A stretch of DNA of 51,880 nt from Candidatus Aenigmatarchaeota archaeon (GTDB taxonomy: Archaea > Aenigmatarchaeota > Aenigmatarchaeia > QMZS01), in contig JAGLVB010000013.1 of assembly GCA_023134135.1 (NCBI GenBank), positions 1-51,880 of the forward strand, read 5' to 3'. A program made the position numbers and the translations under genes. How positions within the stretch are numbered: position 1 is the stretch's first letter; each line of letters opens with the position of its first letter. Of the stretch, positions 1-6,467 are shown piece by piece. A model generated the notes under the pieces. The model did no database searches and was not told the DNA's origin. It was given only the letters and a program-made list of their open reading frames with translations.

Positions 1-405
1 GGGGTTAATTGGCAACAAGTCTAATCTTTCTGGATTCTTTTCAGTTCCAAAATAAACTCTGACTTTGAGAGTCTTATATTCTTTAACCAACTGATAAAAT
101 AATTTCATTGTTGGTTTTGTTTGCTCGTTAATTTCTAGTTGATTAAATTTGTCTTTGAATGCTTTAATTAATTGCTCTTTTGTGGGTTTAGTGGTATCAT
201 AACCCATCAGTATTTTAATCTCTTTAAGGTCTTTCAATGAACTTATTATTTCAATTAAACCTTCCAGATAGAAGTATCCCACAGCACACTTAAAACTTTC
301 AGAATCCTGTGCAATGGATTTCAATACCTGCTTCATATTGAGAGATTTGACTCTCTTGTTATCGACAATTTTTCCGTCCCTCAATATTTGACTAAAATCC
401 GCCAT
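1..405 (-). CDS. PLD-like domain protein, probable helicase N-terminus (partial)
   Basis: The reading frame stays open to the left edge, so only the first 135 residues are visible. It starts at ATG 405 behind a purine-rich AAGGGGAAG. The fragment has a K-C-A-V-G-Y-F-Y segment near residue 45 and an I-L-M-G-Y-D strand near residue 73. This matches the opening strands of the phospholipase-D-like domain that commonly precedes SNF2/DEAD-type helicase modules in DNA-processing or defence proteins; that comparison is from family knowledge. The HKD motifs and any helicase motifs would lie beyond the edge. It overlaps the upstream ribbon-helix-helix gene by 14 bases in another frame, which implies co-transcription and coupled translation. 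The PLD-like call is moderately sure; the helicase part is inference. Confidence 0.55.
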   Translation of the reverse strand, partial: MADFSQILRDGKIVDNKRVKSLNMKQVLKSIAQDSESFKCAVGYFYLEGLIEIISSLKDLKEIKILMGYDTTKPTKEQLIKAFKDKFNQLEINEQTKPTMKLFYQLVKEYKTLKVRVYFGTEKNPERLDLLPINP

Positions 406-544
406 TTTTCTTCCCCTTTTCTAATTCATGCACCATAAATTTATCTATTTTTCGAGATAAGATAATTGAATTTTCTTCACAATACTTCTTATATGCATCA
501 TAAAGGTTTTCATCTAAACTTAAGGCCACAGTTTTTCTTCCCAT
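392..544 (-). CDS. Small ribbon-helix-helix (CopG-like) DNA-binding protein
   Basis: This is a 50-residue protein too short for most gene callers. It begins at ATG 544 and ends at TAG 392-394. It has the archaeal ribbon-helix-helix pattern: a basic strand (RKTVALSL, residues 3-10), a first helix (DENLYDAYKKYCEEN), a turn, and a second helix (LSRKIDKFMVHELEK). Such proteins bind DNA as dimers through the paired strands and usually repress their own operon. The gene overlaps the PLD-domain gene by 14 bases, so it is likely the regulator or antitoxin-like partner of that operon. An inverted repeat covering its start codon is the probable operator. The fold call is fairly sure; the role is inferred. 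Confidence 0.6.
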   Translation of the reverse strand: MGRKTVALSLDENLYDAYKKYCEENSIILSRKIDKFMVHELEKGKKNGGF

Positions 545-566
545 ATGAATATATATAAATTCATAT
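543..566. promoter_or_regulatory. Inverted repeat over RHH start codon, candidate operator
   Basis: ATATGAAT (543-550) and ATTCATAT (559-566) form perfect 8-base arms around an 8-base AT spacer. The left arm overlaps the ATG of the ribbon-helix-helix gene, and the spacer and right arm are TATA-like when read on the minus strand. A dimeric RHH protein bound here would cover the promoter/start region. The symmetry is seen; the regulation is inferred. Confidence 0.45.
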
Positions 567-599
567 AATATAAACTTTTCTAATTTGTGATAAAAATCC

Positions 600-850
600 C
601 CATAATTTGAGTAAATATGAGCCTTCGGCTTTGGTGTAAAGAACTCCCCCCGTCCTACGGACAGATTGTCTGCTTCGCAGAATATAACAGGAAATGGAAA
701 TTTTACTCTTCGTCGCTTCGCTCCTCGTCATCTTTCAGATGAGAATATAACAGCAGATATACGACTCCACTTCGTTCCGTCCAAATTTTTGCTTTGGAAC
801 AATTAAGGCTCGCAAAAACTTCGCATATCTGCATATGTTCAATCAAGATG
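600..850. repeat. Intergenic cluster of mini-hairpins with TTC loops
   Basis: I see no gene between 567 and 906. The stretch holds several tight perfect hairpins: AGCC-TTC-GGCT (620-630), CCGT-CCT-ACGG (650-660), TCTGC-TTC-GCAGA (669-681) and TCATCT-TTC-AGATGA (728-742). The last two are each followed directly by AATATAACAG. A longer imperfect pairing joins GCAGATATACG near 753 with CGCATATCTGC near 822. The local GC content is visibly higher than in the flanking sequence. It does not look like a tRNA or a known riboswitch. It could be a transcript-end structure, a small RNA or a dispersed repeat. Confidence 0.55.
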
Positions 851-906
851 ATTTCCGCAAACTATTTGGTTAATCTATCTATATACAATAACAAACAAAT
901 TATTCT

Positions 907-1908
907 ATGCACTTGATAATTACTCTAAGTCTTTGTATCCTGATATCTTACGCGTTCAGCTTAATCGCCAATAAATTAAAAATATCTCCTGTTGTTTCAA
1001 TGATTGTTGCCGGACTTGTTATAGGTTCGTCCGCATTAAACGAGATTATTCTTGGACCTAACATATCTTATGTTTTAAGTATAGGTGATTTTGGTCTTCT
1101 TTGCCTGATGTTATTTGCGGGGATGGAATCTTCATGGAGTATGTTATACAAAGAAAAAAAAGAATCCATAATTATTGCTGTTTTTGCAACATTCATTCCT
1201 CTCCTGCTCGGATTTTTTACTTTCCTTTTAATGGGCTTCCCAGTATCAACTTCACTGATTGTCGGCATCTGCATGTGTATTACTGCGGAAGCAACAAAGG
1301 CAAAAGAACTTCTTGAACTGAAAAAACTTAAAACAAAAATAGGATCTTTGCTGATGGGCGCCGGAATACTTGATGATTTAATTGGAATTACTTTATTTAT
1401 TGGATCTGTCTATTTATTTACAAACACTTTAATAACAAAAGATATCCTGATTGTTTTTGGGGGTCTGACCGCTTTCTTCATAGGCATATTCATCCAAAAG
1501 ATTACCGGACCTGAAAGATACAAAATACCCTACCTTGAAAATTTCCTGTTTTTCTTCATAGTTCCTTTTTTCTTTATTTCTGTGGGTCTTTATTTTAATT
1601 TAATTGCGCTAACTCTAAACCCCTTTCTCCTGACTGTGATTATTGTCACAGCCATTGTCGGTAAAATATTAGGAGTTGTATTCACAAGACCATTTATTAA
1701 ATTGCGCATAAAACAACTCTATCTTGTTGGGTGGGGTATGAATTCAAGAGGGGCAATAGAGCTGGTGATTGTATTTACAGCTTTTAAAATAGGGTTGTTA
1801 GATCCAACCTTGTATTCCGGTCTTGTTGTTATGGCTCTAACAACCACATTTATTTTCCCTTTTTTTATCCGCAGCATGGTCAGGAAAAATCCTGGGATAA
1901 TGGACTAA
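907..1908 (+). CDS. Cation:proton antiporter, CPA2/KefB-like membrane protein
   Basis: This 333-residue protein is almost entirely hydrophobic, with about ten membrane helices. It opens with the antiporter-type helix pair (I-S-Y-A-F-S-L-I-A-N-K-L-K-I-S-P-V-V, then G-L-V-I-G). A conserved acidic G-I-L-D-D-L-I-G segment near residue 152 is the ion-binding region expected of Na+/H+ exchangers of the CPA2 family. It is somewhat shorter than the usual 380-400 residue membrane core and has no cytosolic RCK/TrkA domain, so nucleotide gating is not expected. ATG 907 follows a TATA-like TATATACAA at about 880-888. Its last four bases overlap the end of the convergent kinase gene. The family call is good; whether the ion is Na+ or K+ is unknown. 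Confidence 0.8.
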   Translation: MHLIITLSLCILISYAFSLIANKLKISPVVSMIVAGLVIGSSALNEIILGPNISYVLSIGDFGLLCLMLFAGMESSWSMLYKEKKESIIIAVFATFIPLLLGFFTFLLMGFPVSTSLIVGICMCITAEATKAKELLELKKLKTKIGSLLMGAGILDDLIGITLFIGSVYLFTNTLITKDILIVFGGLTAFFIGIFIQKITGPERYKIPYLENFLFFFIVPFFFISVGLYFNLIALTLNPFLLTVIIVTAIVGKILGVVFTRPFIKLRIKQLYLVGWGMNSRGAIELVIVFTAFKIGLLDPTLYSGLVVMALTTTFIFPFFIRSMVRKNPGIMD

Positions 1909-2411
1909 ATATTCAGATAAGCGCAGATTTTCTCAACAACCTGTTCTATATTATATTCAACAGTATCAATAATTAAATCATAATTCTCCGCATCAAAAAT
2001 ATCCACAGAATACAACCGAATATATTTCTCTCTTTCTATTTTTTCTCTTTTCTCAATTTTTTCTTTCGCAATTTCTAAACTTAAGTTATCTCTTTTTACA
2101 ATCCTTTTTATTCTCTCATCCAAAGGAGCTTTTAGCCATATTTTTAAATCAGAGTTTGCAAAATGAAAACCCATTCTTGAATCCAGAATTGTGTTCTGTT
2201 TTGTAGCTCTCTGTTTTTCATCAACCTCGGTATCCAAATCCAGATTTTTCTCAGCATATTCCAAAAAATCTGTTAAATCTATTTTATGTTCTTCCGCCAG
2301 TTTCTTAAATATTTCGCCTGTAGAATTATAAGTGTAATTTAATTTTTTAGCGATTTCTTTTCCTATTGTTGATTTCCCTGAACCAACTTCCCCTGAAAGT
2401 GTGATTATCAT
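1905..2411 (-). CDS. cmk: Archaeal-type (d)CMP kinase
   Basis: This 168-residue P-loop kinase phosphorylates CMP/dCMP with ATP in pyrimidine nucleotide synthesis. Walker A is GEVGSGKST at residues 7-15. An S-T-G-E-I-F segment near residue 30 and a D-S-R-M-G-F segment near residue 78 match the nucleotide-monophosphate contacts of the short archaeal cytidylate kinase. Lid arginines lie in the E-R-I-K-R-I-V-K-R-D segment near residue 100. The length fits the archaeal family (about 170-190 residues), not the longer bacterial enzyme. It is convergent with the antiporter, overlapping by 4 bases. A related adenylate-kinase-like activity cannot be excluded. Confidence 0.82.
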   Translation of the reverse strand: MIITLSGEVGSGKSTIGKEIAKKLNYTYNSTGEIFKKLAEEHKIDLTDFLEYAEKNLDLDTEVDEKQRATKQNTILDSRMGFHFANSDLKIWLKAPLDERIKRIVKRDNLSLEIAKEKIEKREKIEREKYIRLYSVDIFDAENYDLIIDTVEYNIEQVVEKICAYLNI

Positions 2412-2434
2412 TTTATCTTAAAATAAATGTAAAA

Positions 2435-2516
2435 TGGGATCATTAACCCACGATGTTTTTGGGGTGCAGACCTTTCCTCTATTTGCAAAGCAAATTGAGG
2501 TGCCGTCTGAAAGACG
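2435..2516. repeat. Intergenic mini-hairpins between cmk and mcm
   Basis: Three stem-loops lie in the 136-base gap: TGGG...CCCA (2435-2450), an 11-base imperfect stem at 2476-2500 closing on an AAA loop, and CGTCT-GAA-AGACG (2504-2516). The GAA loop is TTC on the other strand, as in the cluster at 620-742. They lie downstream of mcm and upstream of cmk on the minus strand, so they could mark the mcm transcript end. The structure is seen; the function is inferred. Confidence 0.5.
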
Positions 2517-2547
2517 AGCATTTGCTTCACCTATGAAAAGGGTTGCT

Positions 2548-4545
2548 TCAGACTTTTCTTATAAACCCGGGTTTTGGTTTATATAGCACACCCTCCCTCT
2601 CAAGTTTTTGCACCATATCTCTCACCTCACCAAGACCTTCTTCCTCCGCTAAAGCCTCAATATCTTCCATTGAAACCTCTTTGGAATCTTTTTCAAGTTT
2701 ATCTATAATATCCAGCAATATTCTTATTTTTGACCTTTGCGTTCCGGCCACAGAATTTTCCATCCTATCAATATCCAGTTTATTTGTTTCAGCATCAAAA
2801 CCAAGTTGTCGCAATGAAATCTGCATAATTCTTATTGCCCTATCCGCATCTTCCTTTATTGTTTCTGTTCTTAAATTTACTTTTGCTGAACCCTGGGCAA
2901 GTCTTATTAATGCCTCAAATTGCCTGAAAGTTATTGGAACTATTCTATCCTCCTCAGTAAATTTGCTTCTCATATCTATAAAGAAGTTCTTGAACACTTT
3001 TAAAGTATCTTCGGTTAAAATAACCTCTTTTACATGTTGTTTTGAATAAGCTATATATTTTTTTATAAAAGAATGCGGTATTTCAGGCTCAATAGAATTT
3101 ATATCCAGTCTGGCTTTTAAAACATGGTCCACAAGTTTCTTATCTGCGTCCACATCAGGCACATCCCTTAAAGCAAATTTCAAATCAAACCTTGATAATA
3201 AAGTTGGTGGTATCATTATCTGCTCTGCTATGGGGGTATAAACATCAAATCTTCCAAGTTTTGGGTTTGCCCCGGCCAGAACGCTTGTCTGCGCAGGAAG
3301 GGTGGCAATAATAGTGGCTTTCGCTATGGAAACCGTTCCCTGCTCAAGAGCTTCGTGCATTGCAACCATATCCTCTTTATCCATTTTCTCAAATTCATCA
3401 ATCGCCAGCAAACCTTTGTTGCAAAGCACCAAAGCTCCCGCCTCAAGAACCCAGCCTCCAGTGAATTCATCCTTTCTCACAGTAGAGATAAGTCCTGCTC
3501 CGGTAACACCTTTTCCTGACACATACTTGGAACGAGGAATAAATTTGGAAACTAATTTAAGCAACTGGGATTTTGCTGTTGCGGGGTCACCAACAATAAG
3601 CAGATGGATATCACCCCTTATATGAGAACCATCAGGTAAATCTGCATGAGTCCCTCCGAAAATCTGCAATAAAATTGCTTCCTTTATCTCCCTATTTCCA
3701 TAAATAGAAGGGGCAAGTGAATCAACAAGTTTATCAAAAATATCCTTTTGTTTGGATAATTCAATAATCTTCTGCTCATCCTCCTTGCTTATATTTATCT
3801 CCTCAAGTTCCTGTTCTGTGAGCTCAATATAATTTGCTTCCAGATAAATATCTGTTTGTGTGGATTCAATTCCTCTTACCTGTCTTGAAAGTTCTTTTAA
3901 AATACCATTTAAAATTATCCGGTTTCCCGGGTCGGTCTTTCTCTGCATTTCCGGGGTTGTTAAATCTTTCTTTAAAAAAACTTTTATCTCTCCGGGCTTT
4001 TCACCTTCAGTAATCTCAAAAGGCTCCTGGATAGTAACCCATCTGGAATCATACATTTTCTTTTCAAGTAATTTAAATGAAGTTCTCCTCTTGCAAGTTG
4101 GACAAAGATAAGGTTTCACAATAGTTGAACCCCGCTGTTCCAGAGAGAATTTTTCCCCGCATTCCTGACATTCATGCAAGGTTTCATAAATTCTTGGTTT
4201 TACTTCAGAAGCCACCTTAACCATCCCCTCAACACAGAGGAATTTCTCCATATGCCTTGTCCTTAAATTCCTTATCCTTTCCTCCTGTGATTTTGGGAGA
4301 TTTTTAAATTGCAGTTCCACCTCAACTTCGAGCCCAAATTCTTTAACACCTTCATTAAATTCCTTTATTATTTCCTGTGGTTTTTCAAGTAAATCTTCCG
4401 CTAGTTTATCATCATATTTATCCAGTTCATTAAAATCAATAATAACTGATTTCCCGTTTGTTGCCGCAAAAACCAGCTTTTCCTTGTATTTCCTTAAATA
4501 ATCATCAATTTGCTCCTTTAATTTGATATTTCTCTCCAGATCCAT
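2548..4545 (-). CDS. mcm: Replicative DNA helicase MCM
   Basis: This 665-residue hexameric 3'-5' helicase unwinds DNA at the replication fork. The N-terminal domain carries a zinc ribbon with Cys at about 126, 129, 148 and 151. The AAA+ core has Walker A GDPATAKSQLL near 319, Walker B LLAIDEFEKM near 379, and the arginine finger in LLSRFDL near 449. A C-terminal winged-helix region follows from about 590. Length and motif order are normal, and no intein interrupts Walker A. The start ATG 4545 lies about 15 bases after a weak TATA-like TTTAAAATA, and a perfect palindrome sits 36-50 bases upstream. It is about 9 kb from the origin region and points away from it. The assignment is secure. Confidence 0.98.
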   Translation of the reverse strand: MDLERNIKLKEQIDDYLRKYKEKLVFAATNGKSVIIDFNELDKYDDKLAEDLLEKPQEIIKEFNEGVKEFGLEVEVELQFKNLPKSQEERIRNLRTRHMEKFLCVEGMVKVASEVKPRIYETLHECQECGEKFSLEQRGSTIVKPYLCPTCKRRTSFKLLEKKMYDSRWVTIQEPFEITEGEKPGEIKVFLKKDLTTPEMQRKTDPGNRIILNGILKELSRQVRGIESTQTDIYLEANYIELTEQELEEINISKEDEQKIIELSKQKDIFDKLVDSLAPSIYGNREIKEAILLQIFGGTHADLPDGSHIRGDIHLLIVGDPATAKSQLLKLVSKFIPRSKYVSGKGVTGAGLISTVRKDEFTGGWVLEAGALVLCNKGLLAIDEFEKMDKEDMVAMHEALEQGTVSIAKATIIATLPAQTSVLAGANPKLGRFDVYTPIAEQIMIPPTLLSRFDLKFALRDVPDVDADKKLVDHVLKARLDINSIEPEIPHSFIKKYIAYSKQHVKEVILTEDTLKVFKNFFIDMRSKFTEEDRIVPITFRQFEALIRLAQGSAKVNLRTETIKEDADRAIRIMQISLRQLGFDAETNKLDIDRMENSVAGTQRSKIRILLDIIDKLEKDSKEVSMEDIEALAEEEGLGEVRDMVQKLEREGVLYKPKPGFIRKV

Positions 4546-4580
4546 TATAGAAATTATTTTAAATTGATAGTTGATTTATT

Positions 4581-4595
4581 TATTACATTGTAATA
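4581..4595. promoter_or_regulatory. TATTACA-T-TGTAATA palindrome upstream of mcm
   Basis: This is a perfect 15-base palindrome centred at 4588, 36-50 bases before the MCM start codon and just upstream of its likely TATA-like element. The same arms recur at 13304-13320 and, with one mismatch, at 15783-15797 in the cdc6 upstream region. This makes it a candidate shared operator. No binding protein is identified. Confidence 0.5.
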
Positions 4596-4686
4596 TCCAA
4601 TGTTTTTCATAAATTTTTGGTTTTTATTCATAATTATCACTTTACTTGATAGTTTTATTTATGTCTTGTAGATTTGACAGAGCAAC

Positions 4687-5169
4687 TTATATAATTAATT
4701 GCTGTGTTATATCAATTTCTCTTTGTATTTTCTTATAGACAATACAGGTTGCATAAGGTTGTTCTTCCTGTTTTTTCTTTGGAAAATCACTAAAAAATTC
4801 ATCTACCATAACAACCGCATATGCCAGATGTTCTAGGGTATCTATCAAAACAGCTTCTTTAGGTGTTTTATTATAGATTTCCACTTTACTTCCAACTCCA
4901 AGTCTGAATAATTTACAAGTATAAATACAATATGAATCTGGTGACCTCTCCTGTCCCTCCCAAACACAACTCCTTTCCAATAAATCATTGCGGTTTCCGG
5001 AATGTATTCGACGATCCCTATCGGCAAGTACACCAGAACATTGCCTGTAAGGGTACTTACAATACCGACCATCAGGATTTATTAATTTTACATCTTTATG
5101 TTCCCTGTCTTTTTTTGTAACGTAATACTCAACCCTAAATACTTCCTCTAAGTCTTCTAATTCTCTCAT
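4687..5169 (-). CDS. Unrecognised cysteine-containing protein
   Basis: I do not recognise this 160-residue protein. It is mixed alpha/beta in character, with no signal peptide or membrane segment. Cysteines lie at about 37, 44, 68, 81 and 85, plus one near 142. The C37-x6-C44 and C81-x3-C85 spacings could form a metal site or disulfides, but they match no motif I can name. It starts at ATG 5169 and is read toward mcm, with a 141-base gap containing the mcm palindrome. It is therefore probably transcribed separately from mcm. Base composition is slightly less AT-rich in the middle than in the neighbours. Being a real gene is likely from its length and codon pattern; its function is unknown. 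Confidence 0.5.
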   Translation of the reverse strand: MRELEDLEEVFRVEYYVTKKDREHKDVKLINPDGRYCKYPYRQCSGVLADRDRRIHSGNRNDLLERSCVWEGQERSPDSYCIYTCKLFRLGVGSKVEIYNKTPKEAVLIDTLEHLAYAVVMVDEFFSDFPKKKQEEQPYATCIVYKKIQREIDITQQLII

Positions 5170-5247
5170 TAATCTATTCCGTTAATTTAATTAATTTAAG
5201 TATGTGGTTTTATATCCCGAATCTTTTAGAAAATAAATATAACGGTA

Positions 5248-5268
5248 ATTATTTAAATTTTAAATAAT
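5248..5268 (+). promoter_or_regulatory. 21-base AT palindrome before gene at 5272
   Basis: ATTATTTAAA and TTTAAATAAT form perfect 10-base arms around a single T, ending 3 bases before ATG 5272. It is wholly A/T, so it could simply be a strong TATA/melting region for a leaderless transcript, or an operator overlapping it. Confidence 0.35.
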
Positions 5269-5271
5269 ATA

Positions 5272-5871
5272 ATGAAATATAGTGCAGTATATGAACTTAA
5301 GACCTCTGAGATTAAAGATTATGTTATATTCCCTGTAAATTTAAAAGAAAGTAAAGAATTTGAAGCCTCTACAGATGAAGAAGCTCTTAAGATTGCGCAA
5401 TATATCGGGTATCATATGGCAAAAATCATAAACCCAGAGGAATTTGATATAAAAAAAGTATTTCACAAACTAGACAATTTTTCACAAGTTACAATTAAGG
5501 ATTTATACAATAAAGAAACCAATCATAAATTAGACCTTCCAGTTCAAGAAAGCCATTATGCTGATTCTCTAATTATAAAATCTATCAGGTCGCATGGTAA
5601 AGATTGTCCTGTTGAAATTGTTGGGGTGAATTCTTACCTTTTAGGTCCACATAGTTTTATCGCAAAAAAAAAGTTGCCTGTTGATTCTGCAGATAGAGAC
5701 TTAAAAGAACTTTATTCCAATATTTACAAACCGCTTATGAAAGATGAAGATTTACTTAAAAATTATGGAGAACTCATTTATCCGGAAAATAAATTAATTA
5801 TAACCCCCGATACATATATATTCTTTCTTCACGTAGATGTACGTTTGCATACTGACAATCCTATAAGATAA
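5272..5871 (+). CDS. Unrecognised cytosolic protein, 199 residues
   Basis: I do not recognise a family. The protein is soluble, charged and Lys/Asp-rich, with no membrane segment and only one Cys. A strand-rich opening (M-K-Y-S-A-V-Y-E-L-K) is followed by a helix around D-E-E-A-L-K-I-A-Q-Y-I-G-Y-H-M-A-K. That arrangement recalls small ferredoxin-like or DUF domains but is not diagnostic. It is divergent from the gene at 4687-5169 across a 102-base spacer holding an AT palindrome, and convergent with the CBS protein (10-base gap). The codon pattern fits the surroundings. Its function cannot be inferred from context. Confidence 0.5.
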   Translation: MKYSAVYELKTSEIKDYVIFPVNLKESKEFEASTDEEALKIAQYIGYHMAKIINPEEFDIKKVFHKLDNFSQVTIKDLYNKETNHKLDLPVQESHYADSLIIKSIRSHGKDCPVEIVGVNSYLLGPHSFIAKKKLPVDSADRDLKELYSNIYKPLMKDEDLLKNYGELIYPENKLIITPDTYIFFLHVDVRLHTDNPIR

Positions 5872-5881
5872 ATGTTATAAA

Positions 5882-6427
5882 TCATTCACAATCTCCACAT
5901 ATCCATAAGCCTCTTGAGAATTTCAAATCATTTGTGAATTTGCCGCAAACCTCACATATTCCCTTTACTCTTTTCTTTGCTTCCCCGCCTGGATGGATTC
6001 TTAACCATTCTATTTTATCAAGTAAGAATGTTGGTAAAACACTCATAATATCTTTCATAGTGATTATCCCAATAACCTCTTTTTTCTCTAAATCAATTAC
6101 AGGTAATCTTCTTATTTTATTCATCAGCATTTTATCAGAAGCATGTAAAAGGTCCTCATCAGGAGAAACATATTTTACAGGGCTCTCCATTATATCCTTT
6201 ACTTTTGTTTTTGAACATTTATTCTTTGCAACTGCTTTTCTAGTAATATCTCTTTCAGACACCATCCCTATTAATTTACCTTTATCAATTACAAGAACAT
6301 TAGCTACTCTGAATTCCTCCATTTTTTTTGCAGCAGACTGGATTGTAGTATTTGGCAATACTTGAGCTAATTCAGTTGTCATTGCATCTCTTACCCTCAA
6401 TTTTTTCCTGAAAAAAGATCTTAACAT
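5882..6427 (-). CDS. CBS-domain pair protein with C-terminal zinc ribbon
   Basis: This protein has two tandem CBS repeats, at about residues 14-70 (V-R-D-A-M-T-T-E ... G-M-V-S-E-R-D-I-T) and 77-133 (V-K-D-I-M-E-S-P ... G-I-I-T-M-K-D-I). They are followed by a short zinc ribbon with Cys pairs at about 158/161 and 177/180. CBS pairs sense adenosine nucleotides or S-adenosyl compounds. Archaeal CBS-zinc proteins of this layout are thought to be regulators, but no target is visible here. I place the start at ATG 6427; a TTG five codons upstream is in frame but lies in a TATA-like sequence. It follows Rad50 in the same direction after a 40-base gap. The domains are secure; the role is unknown. Confidence 0.85.
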   Translation of the reverse strand: MLRSFFRKKLRVRDAMTTELAQVLPNTTIQSAAKKMEEFRVANVLVIDKGKLIGMVSERDITRKAVAKNKCSKTKVKDIMESPVKYVSPDEDLLHASDKMLMNKIRRLPVIDLEKKEVIGIITMKDIMSVLPTFLLDKIEWLRIHPGGEAKKRVKGICEVCGKFTNDLKFSRGLWICGDCE

Positions 6428-6467
6428 AATATATATCAACAATTATAAATAAGTAATTTTAAAATGA

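Noticed and set aside
567-906. tRNA or riboswitch in the hairpin-rich gap
   Set aside because: The stems are short independent hairpins with three-base loops. No cloverleaf, CCA end or recognisable aptamer core is visible.
2543-3049. Open frame opposite the MCM C-terminus
   Set aside because: It is low-complexity Ser/Ile/Leu antisense of MCM, with no promoter or family features.
2548-4545. Intein in MCM
   Set aside because: The protein is 665 residues with Walker A, Walker B and arginine finger in unbroken order, so no insertion is present.
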